Shown: positions 1-6,828, counted from the first letter of the stretch. The stretch is DNA of 6,828 bases from an uncultured bacterium (GCA_903861055.1 CAIOSU010000436.1:1-6828); one strand, 5' to 3'. Numbers and translations are program-made. Notes: generated by a model not told the origin, from the sequence alone.

Positions 1-119
1 AGGAGCAAGAAAAATCCTACCAAAAATACTATAACCGTTCGGTTGGTTATTAGTTTCTCATCTCCTAAAGCTTCTATTGGGATGGTGAGCATTAAATGCT
101 GGATCAGGGAAAGCAACAT
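1..119 (-). CDS. Probable membrane protein, N-terminal fragment (cut by left edge)
   Basis: An open frame of 39 complete codons starts at ATG (119-117) and is still open at base 1, so the rest of the gene lies outside the window. The visible protein has a hydrophobic, amphipathic start, a short polar stretch (GDEKLITNR, residues 19-27), then a run of hydrophobic residues (VIVFLVGFFLL, 29-39) that looks like the beginning of a transmembrane helix. An in-frame TAG lies 9 bases before the first ATG; a second in-frame ATG at residue 10 (92-90) is an alternative start. It begins 25 bases after the stop of the secreted-protein gene on the same strand, so it could be the last visible member of that operon. 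I do not recognise the family. The assignment rests on an open frame, spacing and hydrophobicity only; the opposite strand is also open for 43 codons here, but that reading looks like a shadow. Confidence 0.45.
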   Translation of the reverse strand, partial: MLLSLIQHLMLTIPIEALGDEKLITNRTVIVFLVGFFLL

Positions 120-144
120 AGGCAAACTCTAGTTTAGCAATCAA

Positions 145-1953
145 TTACCGCACCAACACCACAACGCCCTTCTTCTCTACCACTTCGCCAGCTTGGCTTA
201 CGGCACGAACGTAGTAAATGTAGCCACCAAACGGAAGGCGTTCGCCATCATAGGCACCTGTCCAGCCAGCAATGATGTTTTCGGTGTAGAACAGCTCTTT
301 GCCCCAACGGTCCCAAATACGGAACTCATATTCTTTGGCAGGGAAAAGCAATACTGGCTTAAAGGTTTTATTCAAACCATCGGGCACAAAGGCATTTGGT
401 ATGAAAATTTTAGGAGGAAGATCGACACACTCCTGCTGCGAGAAGGTACTCAAGCTGCGCGATATGCCCATGCCTGGCACTACAAACTGGTACTCGGTTT
501 GTATAACATAGCAGAAAGTACCATCGGTAGTAATAGCCGATTCAACGGGGTCTTCATAATCGTTAACCGATGGCAACAAGGTTTCGATTGGAACTAAAGT
601 ACCATTCAAAATGCGGAAGATTGAGGTGTTGAGCAACAAACCATTAGTTTGCTCATAGTTGTTCCAATTGAGCGTATTATTGCCACCAATCAATTCGGCA
701 GTAAGAAAGATAGTGCGCACTGGGTCAGATGCCAAGCTAAAACCGCAGGTGTCGTTTGCCACTATTTGGTAGTACCAGCTATTGGCATGCACGTCTACAT
801 TACTATCAACATAGGTTTGTAGCCAAGGAGTGCTACCTATGGTAGTTAGTAGGGTATCAAAGGCCACCATCGATGCTGGGTCGGTACCACGAAGCACCAC
901 AAACGAAGCAATATCGGCAGTAGTGTCAGATATCCAAGTTACTGAGATGGTGCTATCCGGATTAACGGTTGCGTTCCAAATCATGTTGAAGGATATGGAT
1001 TGCAGCGCGTTTAAAGGGGCTGTAATGTAATTGCTAGATGACTCATAAATACCATTTGAGTGCTCGGCAACAATATGGAATTGGATGGAATCGCCTGCCA
1101 ATCCAGCAATATCGTAAACATAACTATACCTTACGTTGGCAGATGATGGCGGGTAGTTATTACCTAAATTGACAATAGTTGGTGCACCACCATCAATTAC
1201 CACCTCTACCCGGTAGTTGGCAACGGTATCGCCAGGCCAATTGCGGTATGGATTGAAGCCAAGAGTTACTTCTTGTGCACATGGGTCAACCACTGCATCA
1301 ACAAAAATAGTAGTATGCGTTGGGTTTTGAGCTGTCTCGTTGCCACAAGAGTTAAAGGCTTTTACCTCATATACTATTGGTGCAGCGCTCGGGTTTTGGG
1401 TTTGATCGAGAAACTGGGTGCTGGTTGAGCCCAACACCGAATCGATGCGAATGCCTAAACCTGTTGCTTGATCGATGTACAAAATTACGAAACCATCGGG
1501 CGCGGTATTAGGGCTTTGTTGCCAATTTACGTCCACATCGCCATTTGGCAGCACAGTAACGTAATTAATAGTGGGCGTAAACAACACCTCCTCACTAAAC
1601 ACCGCCGAAGTATCGGAAACCGCGCCTGGGCAGTTTTGCACCATAAATATGCGGTAGTACCAGTTTACTACCGTAGCATTGGCACCTGAGTGGTTGAAGC
1701 TTGTATTTGTATAGCTGTTTACTAAAGCAACTTGGTTCCACGGGCCTGTAGGGCTGGTGGAGCCTTGCAACACATATTGGGTGAAGGGGCCGCACGGGTC
1801 AAGCACGGGAGTGGTCCAGGTTACGTCTACATTGCCGGTTTGTTCATTGGTGGCAGCGCAAAGAATTACAGGTGCCGGTATGGCTTGGGCCATAAGGGTT
1901 TGAGAACCCCAAATAGCCAAAGCAATAGTAAGTATGGTGCGTATCGATTTCAT
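145..1953 (-). CDS. Secreted FnIII-like repeat protein with T9SS/gliding-type C-terminal sorting domain
   Basis: This 602-residue protein is predicted to pass the inner membrane by Sec and then the outer membrane by type IX secretion, ending on the cell surface or in the medium. Residues 1-24 form a signal peptide (KSIR, hydrophobic core, cleavage near A22 or A24). About five beta-sandwich repeats of fibronectin-III type follow, roughly 26-125, 126-218, 219-315, 316-417 and 418-510. Typical traces are VDVTW (42-46), VDVNW (140-144), ISVTW (336-340) and the WYYRI/VYEVKAF/WYYQIVAN strands, often followed by a Cys (C108, C203, C403). Residues 515-602 match the gliding-motility-associated C-terminal domain (CHU_C/TIGR04131 type): FIPNAFVPDG (517-526), IWDRWGKELF (546-555), and a GW..AYDG...PFGGYIYYV segment (563-582). 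No enzyme motif is visible, so adhesion or a structural role is only inference. The start lies 7 bases after the upstream peptidase stop, suggesting co-transcription. Confidence 0.9.
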   Translation of the reverse strand: MKSIRTILTIALAIWGSQTLMAQAIPAPVILCAATNEQTGNVDVTWTTPVLDPCGPFTQYVLQGSTSPTGPWNQVALVNSYTNTSFNHSGANATVVNWYYRIFMVQNCPGAVSDTSAVFSEEVLFTPTINYVTVLPNGDVDVNWQQSPNTAPDGFVILYIDQATGLGIRIDSVLGSTSTQFLDQTQNPSAAPIVYEVKAFNSCGNETAQNPTHTTIFVDAVVDPCAQEVTLGFNPYRNWPGDTVANYRVEVVIDGGAPTIVNLGNNYPPSSANVRYSYVYDIAGLAGDSIQFHIVAEHSNGIYESSSNYITAPLNALQSISFNMIWNATVNPDSTISVTWISDTTADIASFVVLRGTDPASMVAFDTLLTTIGSTPWLQTYVDSNVDVHANSWYYQIVANDTCGFSLASDPVRTIFLTAELIGGNNTLNWNNYEQTNGLLLNTSIFRILNGTLVPIETLLPSVNDYEDPVESAITTDGTFCYVIQTEYQFVVPGMGISRSLSTFSQQECVDLPPKIFIPNAFVPDGLNKTFKPVLLFPAKEYEFRIWDRWGKELFYTENIIAGWTGAYDGERLPFGGYIYYVRAVSQAGEVVEKKGVVVLVR

Positions 1954-1960
1954 GAAAGTG

Positions 1961-3256
1961 TTATCCTACAGTTATCTCATGCATGGTAGCGGGGTCAAAA
2001 TATTTATTGGCCAGTTCTTGAATGCGCTCTGGGGTAATAGTATTTATCGCGTCAACCAAGCTGTAAAGATAGTCAATATCCAAATCATAAATATAGAGAC
2101 CTTTGTACATGCCTGCTACCTTAAACGGACCATCCAACCCGTTCAGTAATCGGCCCATCATATAGTTCCGCACTAGGTCAAGCTCCTCACTATCTACCGG
2201 CTCTTCTTGTAAACGCGACATTTCGGTATATATTTCATCAATGGCCGCTTGCCTTACATCTACGCCTACCTCGGTTGAAATGATAAAGTGACCACCATGT
2301 CGCATGCTGTTTAGGCCTGAATAAATACCATAAGTATAGCCCTTATCCTCGCGAATGTTCGACATCAACCTCGAGCCAAAATAACCGCCCAAAATGGTGT
2401 TTACTACCGACAATTCTTGATACTCGGTATTGGTTTTGTTGAATAGCTTTTTGCCAATGCGAATGGCACTTTGATAAGAACCTTCTATAGCATCATATTT
2501 AACCAACCGTTCGGCACTGTCCAATTCAAGATGCGCAGATACAGTTGCGGGGGCACCGAGCCAGTCAGCGCCGCCAAAAAAACGTTCAAGCAATTTTATT
2601 ACTTGGTCATTAATGTTACCCGAAACAATAATACTGCAATTACTTGCTGTGTAAAATTGCTTGTGAAATGATAACAAACTATCGCGGGTAATATTATCAT
2701 AATCTTCCAACTCCAACTCATGGCCATAAGGGTGTTTGCTGCCGTACAACGATTCGGTGAATGCTTTATCGGCCAAGTAATCTGGCTTCATCATATTTAC
2801 CTTCAATTGCTCGCGGTTGCTTTGAGTTACTATTTCCAAATCTCGTGGGTCAATCAAAGGCGATTTTACTACCTCTTCTACAATTTGCAACACTGGTGCT
2901 AAGTGCTTGTTGAGGCTGTAAAGCTGAAAACTTGCCGTATCGGCACCGCCATGTGCTTTTACCGAAGCGCCATAGAAATCGAGTAAATCGTTAAACTCAT
3001 GCGACGGATAGGCTTTACTACCTTCCTTCATCATCCGCGCCGCCATTGACGATTGCAAGGTATTTTGCTCGTACCATTTACCGGCATTAAATATCCACTC
3101 AATGCGAACCGCGTCTTGCTGCAAGCCAGAAAACACATAAACCGGTATGCCGTTTGGCAACGACAGCTTTTGAGGCTGCAATATATTCAATTGCTCAACT
3201 CGCGCTAGGGCAGGTGTTAAGCTGCGGTCTAGTTTTCCGTTATTTTTTATAGGCAT
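1961..3256 (-). CDS. M16B peptidase-like subunit lacking the zinc site (Arg/Tyr subunit)
   Basis: A 431-residue insulinase/pitrilysin-family (M16) protein of normal M16B length with two homologous halves. In the N-terminal half the stretch that should carry HxxEH reads AARMMKEGSK (72-81), with no His or metal-binding arrangement, so this subunit should not hydrolyse peptides by itself. Other family marks remain: NGIPVYVFSG (35-44), FNAGKWYE (56-63), HPYGHELE (175-182), FYTASNCSIIVSGN (201-214). In the C-terminal half, residues 289-313 keep the motif around R302 and Y309 (IREDKGYTYGIYS), which in M16B enzymes binds the substrate backbone. Together with the upstream zinc-bearing gene it should form a heterodimer like Sphingomonas SPH2681/SPH2682 or mitochondrial MPP. 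Its ATG lies inside the end of the upstream gene (17-base overlap), implying translational coupling. No signal peptide is visible. The start is supported by the LDRSLTPAL segment (9-17), which I recall as typical of the N-terminus of these Bacteroidota subunits. Confidence 0.9.
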   Translation of the reverse strand: MPIKNNGKLDRSLTPALARVEQLNILQPQKLSLPNGIPVYVFSGLQQDAVRIEWIFNAGKWYEQNTLQSSMAARMMKEGSKAYPSHEFNDLLDFYGASVKAHGGADTASFQLYSLNKHLAPVLQIVEEVVKSPLIDPRDLEIVTQSNREQLKVNMMKPDYLADKAFTESLYGSKHPYGHELELEDYDNITRDSLLSFHKQFYTASNCSIIVSGNINDQVIKLLERFFGGADWLGAPATVSAHLELDSAERLVKYDAIEGSYQSAIRIGKKLFNKTNTEYQELSVVNTILGGYFGSRLMSNIREDKGYTYGIYSGLNSMRHGGHFIISTEVGVDVRQAAIDEIYTEMSRLQEEPVDSEELDLVRNYMMGRLLNGLDGPFKVAGMYKGLYIYDLDIDYLYSLVDAINTITPERIQELANKYFDPATMHEITVG

Positions 3257-4481
3257 AATAGTATATCGTGGAGCAATTCTCCGGCTTAAAAACTTGTTGC
3301 GAATGTAATAGCACGTCTGCTTCTGTAACGGCCAGATACTTATCCATCTCGGTATTTATTAACCCAGCATCGCCAATCAACTCATAGTAGGCTAGGTTCA
3401 TGGCACGGTGCAGTATATTCACTTCGCTGAACACCGTTGCGCTCTCCTGCTTATTTTTTACTTTTAAGAGTTCTCGCTCCAATATTCTGGTTTCGGCAAA
3501 TCGGGCCAATTCATCATCTAGGGCTTTTTCGGCCTTTTTCATATCCACTCCAGGCACCGTTTTTGCCTCAATAATAAACAGCCCAGCATCCATGGTACCT
3601 GTGGTATAGGCTTCAATTTCGGTAAAAAGGCTCAACTCTTTTACCAACCTGCGGTAAAGCAACGAAGCATTACCTTGCGCCAATACATCGCTCACCAAAT
3701 CCATCACATAAAAATTGGTAGAGTTACGGTCGCCCATGTGGTACAACTTGTACAAGGCATCGCCTGGCACATCGGCAACTATTTCCAACTCACGTTTGCT
3801 GGTTTGTATAGGCTCAAACGGAATATCCCTATTAATAGGTTTGCCCGCAGGTATGCCACCAAACCATTTTTCGGAAAGTGATTGCACTTGGTCAACCGTT
3901 ACACTGCCGCCTACAACCAATATGGCATTGTTGGGTACGTAGAACTTTTTAAAAAACTGAGTTACATCATTTAACTTAAAAGCTTCAATATGTGCCAAGT
4001 TTTTGCCAATAGTTGGCCACTGGTATGGGTGCACTTTGTAAGCAAGATCGCTTATCAAGTGCCACACGTCGCCATACGGTTGGTTTAGGTAGTTTTCTTT
4101 AAACTCTTCTATTACCACCTTGCGCTGTAGTTCAAGGCTCTCCTCGTTAATATCCAAACTCAGCATCCTATCCGACTCCAACCAAAAAGCAGTTTCTAAA
4201 TTGGCGGCTGGTAAAATATCGTAATAGTTGGTTATGTCGCTGTTGGTAAAGGCATTGCTTTCGCCACCAGCCCGTTGCAGGGGTTCGTCGAAGTTTTCGA
4301 TGTTGGCCGAGCCCTCAAACATCAGGTGCTCAAACAAATGGGCAAAGCCAGTCTTTTCAGGTGTTTCGTCCCTAGAGCCCACATCGTAAAGTATATTTAC
4401 CGCAGCCAGTGGGGTTGTTTGGTCTTCCTGTACCAATACCCTAAGGCCATTATCTAGCGTAAACCGCTCGTATTGTACCAT
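3240..4481 (-). CDS. M16B zinc peptidase, catalytic subunit
   Basis: A 413-residue M16 (insulinase/pitrilysin family) metallopeptidase. The inverted zinc motif is intact: HLFEH at 48-52, with H48 and H52 as ligands and E51 as general base, inside the typical GFAHLFEHLMFEGS context. The third ligand is the distal glutamate in RKVVIEEF (120-127), most likely E126. Further family marks are GGESNAFTNSDITNYY (72-87), HPYQWPTIG (151-159) and FYVPNNAILVVGG (180-192). The C-terminal half (about 180-400) is a degenerate copy: at the place of the Arg/Tyr substrate-binding pair it has K281 and F286 (RLVKELSLFTE). The functions missing here are present in the following gene, so the two probably work as a heterodimer cleaving short or unfolded peptides. 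There is no signal peptide, pointing to the cytoplasm. It is the first gene after the intergenic promoter region; the 19-base leader before the ATG is AT-rich with only a weak AAAGAG purine run. Confidence 0.93.
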   Translation of the reverse strand: MVQYERFTLDNGLRVLVQEDQTTPLAAVNILYDVGSRDETPEKTGFAHLFEHLMFEGSANIENFDEPLQRAGGESNAFTNSDITNYYDILPAANLETAFWLESDRMLSLDINEESLELQRKVVIEEFKENYLNQPYGDVWHLISDLAYKVHPYQWPTIGKNLAHIEAFKLNDVTQFFKKFYVPNNAILVVGGSVTVDQVQSLSEKWFGGIPAGKPINRDIPFEPIQTSKRELEIVADVPGDALYKLYHMGDRNSTNFYVMDLVSDVLAQGNASLLYRRLVKELSLFTEIEAYTTGTMDAGLFIIEAKTVPGVDMKKAEKALDDELARFAETRILERELLKVKNKQESATVFSEVNILHRAMNLAYYELIGDAGLINTEMDKYLAVTEADVLLHSQQVFKPENCSTIYYYAYKK

Positions 4482-4523
4482 AGTAATTTAATTGCTCTTT
4501 TAGCCCGGTGGGCAATGTTCCAA

Positions 4524-4531
4524 CAAATATA
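4524..4531 (-). promoter_or_regulatory. Bacteroidota-type -7 promoter element for the M16 operon
   Basis: On the minus strand these bases read TATATTTG, an exact match to the Bacteroidota sigma-ABfr -7 consensus TAnnTTTG. The box sits 42 bases before the ATG of the M16 catalytic gene and would give a 5' leader of about 35-40 bases. No good -33 TTG is found at the expected distance upstream (about 4551-4556, where the minus strand reads ATCGCC), so the promoter may be weak or depend on an activator. Assignment is by consensus and position only. Confidence 0.55.
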
Positions 4532-4538
4532 ATGATAA

Positions 4539-4557
4539 CATCGGGTTTCGGGCGATG
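4539..4557. promoter_or_regulatory. 19-base inverted repeat upstream of the -7 box, possible operator
   Basis: CATCG (4539-4543) and CGATG (4553-4557) are perfect 5-base inverted arms separated by 9 bases. The dyad starts 7 bases upstream of the -7 box and covers the spacer and the -33 position of the predicted M16 promoter, where a bound regulator could act. It is GC-rich compared with its surroundings, and CGGG also occurs twice in direct orientation (4542-4545 and 4549-4552). A 5-base dyad can arise by chance. It could instead be a weak hairpin at the end of the upstream transcript, but no U-run follows closely. Confidence 0.25.
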
Positions 4558-4609
4558 GTTCTTTCATCCGCTGTTGATAACCGAAACAACCCTTCGTTTT
4601 TACTTGCGG

Positions 4610-5377
4610 TTACTTTCTAAATAGCTCCAAGGCAGCAAAAAAACTGTCCCTTCTCTCGCGCGCTAAATCAATTTCGCTGTTGTCGTTCATAATAATTGTT
4701 CCGCGGCCACTGCGTTCGAAGCGTTTCATTTGCTGCAAGTTGATGAGGTAAGACCTATGCACCCGCACAAATTGCTGAAAACCCTCCAAGGCTTGCTCAA
4801 AGTACTTTAGGTTTTTTGATACAACCATCATGGCGCCGTCAGCGAGCACTATATTTACGTAAGAGCCATCGGCCGTAATACTAATAATGCTGCCTACACT
4901 CACAAATTGGTAACCATTAATTATAGGTATACTGAGTGTATCCTGGGTTCCCAATTTCAAGTTTTCGAGTAGCTGCCCCAAACGCTCGTTGCCATTGGCT
5001 GCGTTTTTTCTACCTGTTACCTTTTCAACAGCTTCAATCAATTGGCTTTCATCAATCGGTTTCAGAAGGTAGTCTACCGCTGAAAGCCGGAAAGCTTGAA
5101 CCGCATATTTATTATAAGCAGTTGTAAAAATAACATCGCATTGTAAGCAAGCATTTTGTAATTCTTCTACTAACTGAAGACCTGATTTACCGGGCATTTC
5201 AATATCAAGAAACACCACATCGGGTTGGGCCGCTATGGCCAATTGCAAAGCCTCAACCACATTGGCTGCCTCACCTTTTACCACCACTTGGGGGGCATGC
5301 TCGGCAAGCATAAGCCGCAATAACTTGCGCGCTTGGGCTGCATCATCTACTATTATTGCAGTTATAGGTTGGCTCAT
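4610..5377 (-). CDS. LytTR-family response regulator
   Basis: A 255-residue cytoplasmic transcription regulator, normal length for the LytT/BtsR/YpdB type. The receiver domain (about 5-120) has acidic D11 and D12, phosphoacceptor D58 in FLDIEMPGKSG (56-66), T86 and K106 in YLLKPID (103-109), so it should be phosphorylatable. A linker at about 121-147 leads to the LytTR DNA-binding domain (about 148-252), recognised by ITADGSYVNI (167-176), SKNLKYFE (187-194) and FVRVHRSYLINL (203-214). The usual final [IS]SRRR-like segment reads LARERRDSF (238-246). A CxxC (C77-C80) before beta strand 4 of the receiver is uncommon. Its ATG overlaps the stop of the histidine kinase (ATGA), so the two are translationally coupled and the kinase is the obvious partner. 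Target genes are not shown by the sequence; nothing here proves that it controls the M16 operon downstream. Confidence 0.95.
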   Translation of the reverse strand: MSQPITAIIVDDAAQARKLLRLMLAEHAPQVVVKGEAANVVEALQLAIAAQPDVVFLDIEMPGKSGLQLVEELQNACLQCDVIFTTAYNKYAVQAFRLSAVDYLLKPIDESQLIEAVEKVTGRKNAANGNERLGQLLENLKLGTQDTLSIPIINGYQFVSVGSIISITADGSYVNIVLADGAMMVVSKNLKYFEQALEGFQQFVRVHRSYLINLQQMKRFERSGRGTIIMNDNSEIDLARERRDSFFAALELFRK

Positions 5378-6828
5378 ATCGTTTTAATGGTGATGATAAC
5401 GGCTGTGCCCGCAGTCAAGCCCGAATCGCTAGTTTTATCAACGTATATTACATTTACGCTTCCTGCTTGGCTTTTATTCAACAAAGCCAATCGTTTGCTG
5501 TTTGCCGCAGTGGCAAAAGATTGGTGTTCGGTCGGCCTATCCTGATTTAATAAATTAGCAGCGTGCCTACCTATACCATTATCATGAATGGATATTTGCA
5601 AAAGACCACTTGTTAATTGCTCAATATCAATGTCCAGTTTCTTAAAACCCTGTTGGTGCCGCAGGCCATGCTTAAAGGCATTCTCCACATACGGCTGAAT
5701 CAATAACGCGGGCAAGCGCACAGCGTGGGAGTCAAGTTCCGGAGTTACTACTATTGAATATTCAAACGGAGGCTCTAGCAACATACCTTCAAGTTGTATG
5801 TATAATTCAAGCGCGCTAAGTTCTTCCTCCAAACTTACATTCGCTTCACTGCTCATGGTTAGTATTCGCCTAATGAGCTTTGCAAAGGTGTTTAAGTACT
5901 CCGCTGCACTTTTTTTATCGTTCTCGTAAACATAACTCTTAATAGAGTTTAGTACGTTGAAAATAAAATGTGGGTTCATTTGTGCTTTCAATGCTGCCTG
6001 TTGAGACAGTTCCAACTCGTTCTCGATTCTAATCCGATCTAGCTCCAACTGTTGTTTTCGTCGGATAGATACTAATCGGTATCTAAAGCCAACAAAAGCC
6101 AAAGCAACCCCTAAACCTGCCAACAAAACATAAAACCACCAGCGTTGCCAAAAAGGCGGCTGCATATATCCTTTGATAGCTACAATATTCTCTGAATCGC
6201 GCCCTGCATGATCAATGGCTTTGAGCTGAAAGGTAAAGTTGCCCGGTGCTATACTGGGCACGGCAAATATTTTGGTAGTGGCTGGCAACAATTGCCATGT
6301 TGTGTCGGCCTCTATTATCCGGTAAGCATATTGAAATTTGCCTAGCGAACTAAATGCGGCTGCTTCAGGCACAAAACTAAAAACATCTCTATATTCAAGT
6401 TGCAATGGCTGGTTAACTGGTTTGGTAATGCCATTAACGGCAAGCTGTGCCAAATATATTTTTGCTAATGGCTTATCATATTCGTATGCCAGCGGTATGG
6501 TTTGCAATCCGTTGCCAGTTGCGAGCCAAACTTGGTTTTTGAACACTTTAATGGCCTTAACGTTGTTGGATGCCAAACCCATAGTCTTATCAATACGGCT
6601 CCATAACTTTGACGACAAATTGTAAACCCAAAGTCCTTGGTTGGTGGCTACCAATATTTTACCATCGGCAATTTCAATATCGTTGCCATTAGCAATGTTT
6701 GGAAGCGTGGCCAATAGTTTGGTTTGGTTTCGAGAGTCGATAAACATTATTTGCCCCGTATAAACCAATGCATAAATGTTTGCGCTTTCACTGCCCAAAG
6801 CTATTATCTGCTTGCCCGAAAAGAATAC
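5374..6828 (-). CDS. Propeller/Y_Y_Y sensor histidine kinase, C-terminal part (cut by right edge)
   Basis: The frame is open through the right edge, giving 484 visible residues (numbered from the first complete codon at 6828). A TTG at 6798-6796 can be mistaken for a start, but open codons precede it and the sensor domain is incomplete, so the real start lies outside. Order of domains: the end of a two-component-regulator beta-propeller (GLWVYN near 65-70, GLASNNVKAI 84-94, VWLATGNGL 100-108); a Y_Y_Y domain (about 150-215, with YAYRI, TWQL, GNFTFQLKAID); one transmembrane helix (about 230-250); a basic/coiled-coil linker (about 251-280); a His_kinase (LytS-type) domain with phospho-accepting H287 in NPHFIFN (285-291); and an HATPase with N-box PYVENAFKHGL (379-389, N383) and G-box DNGIG (416-420). 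The propeller should face the periplasm and sense an unknown ligand. The gene overlaps the response regulator by 4 bases. Confidence 0.95.
   Translation of the reverse strand, partial: VFFSGKQIIALGSESANIYALVYTGQIMFIDSRNQTKLLATLPNIANGNDIEIADGKILVATNQGLWVYNLSSKLWSRIDKTMGLASNNVKAIKVFKNQVWLATGNGLQTIPLAYEYDKPLAKIYLAQLAVNGITKPVNQPLQLEYRDVFSFVPEAAAFSSLGKFQYAYRIIEADTTWQLLPATTKIFAVPSIAPGNFTFQLKAIDHAGRDSENIVAIKGYMQPPFWQRWWFYVLLAGLGVALAFVGFRYRLVSIRRKQQLELDRIRIENELELSQQAALKAQMNPHFIFNVLNSIKSYVYENDKKSAAEYLNTFAKLIRRILTMSSEANVSLEEELSALELYIQLEGMLLEPPFEYSIVVTPELDSHAVRLPALLIQPYVENAFKHGLRHQQGFKKLDIDIEQLTSGLLQISIHDNGIGRHAANLLNQDRPTEHQSFATAANSKRLALLNKSQAGSVNVIYVDKTSDSGLTAGTAVIITIKTI

Larger units (their letters stand above)
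4482..4609. other. Intergenic region between the two-component operon and the M16 operon
   Basis: This 128-base stretch is the only real gap in the window. It separates the response-regulator stop from the start of the M16 catalytic gene. It contains a Bacteroidota-type -7 box and a 19-base dyad (listed separately). No convincing intrinsic terminator for the signalling operon is seen: the best inverted repeat just after its stop (AACCG...CGGTT, 23-base loop) is too weak and has no U-tract. No small ORF or RNA gene was recognised. Confidence 0.7.

Noticed and set aside
1..132. Plus-strand open frame ending at TAG (130-132), possible convergent gene end
   Set aside because: The translation is low-complexity Lys/Ser-rich without a recognisable motif, and the minus strand over the same bases gives a more protein-like hydrophobic N-terminus. 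Not excluded, only less likely.
124..135. AAACT-CT-AGTTT palindrome between the secreted-protein gene and the next ORF, as a terminator
   Set aside because: The arms are five mostly A/T bases, the loop of two bases is too tight, and no U-run follows on the minus strand.
193..597. Plus-strand open frame of 134 codons opposite the secreted-protein gene
   Set aside because: It lies wholly inside a well-supported gene with recognisable signal peptide and sorting domain. Its translation shows no domain, and it looks like an antisense shadow.
1961..3256. Second M16 gene read as a decayed pseudogene because it lacks HxxEH
   Set aside because: The frame is intact at full length and keeps the Arg/Tyr motif and other family marks, as expected for the non-catalytic partner of a heterodimer.
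4503..4513. GCCC-GGT-GGGC hairpin in the M16 leader, possible attenuator or riboswitch part
   Set aside because: Only a four-base stem, with no second structure or U-tract around it. The leader of about 40 bases is too short for a known riboswitch class.
4580..4612. AACCG...CGGTT repeat after the response-regulator stop as an intrinsic terminator
   Set aside because: A five-base stem with a 23-base loop and no following U-run would not be stable.

Overview
The window looks like Bacteroidota DNA, probably a gliding or T9SS-bearing Cytophagia/Chitinophagia-like lineage. The signs are a secreted protein with a type IX secretion C-terminal sorting domain of the gliding-motility (CHU_C) type, a propeller/Y_Y_Y histidine kinase paired with a LytTR regulator, a promoter element matching the Bacteroidota -7 consensus (TAnnTTTG), and AT-rich leaders instead of clear Shine-Dalgarno sites. 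The genus cannot be read from this sequence. Every gene I can support lies on the minus strand, so transcription runs from high to low coordinates.

Right part (6828 to 4610): a two-gene signalling operon. The histidine kinase is cut by the right edge, so its N-terminal sensor portion is missing. It shares a 4-base ATGA overlap with a LytTR response regulator. Both proteins keep their canonical phosphotransfer residues.

Middle (4609 to 4482): the only sizeable intergenic gap, 128 bases. It holds a strong -7 promoter match facing the next operon and, just upstream of it, a 19-base dyad that could be an operator.

Left part (4481 to 1): a tightly packed unit. First come two M16B metallopeptidase-family genes overlapping by 17 bases. 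One has the zinc site (HLFEH) and the other lacks it but carries the substrate-binding Arg/Tyr pair, as in heterodimeric processing peptidases. After only 7 bases comes a 602-residue secreted protein with fibronectin-III-like repeats and a T9SS sorting domain. After 25 more bases a probable membrane protein starts and runs off the left edge.

The two units need not be functionally linked. The most interesting point is the apparent co-transcription of a signal-peptide-less M16 protease pair with a T9SS-exported surface protein. No mobile element, CRISPR array, tRNA or rRNA was seen, and nothing here is clearly a new system; most of the window is ordinary Bacteroidota chromosome.
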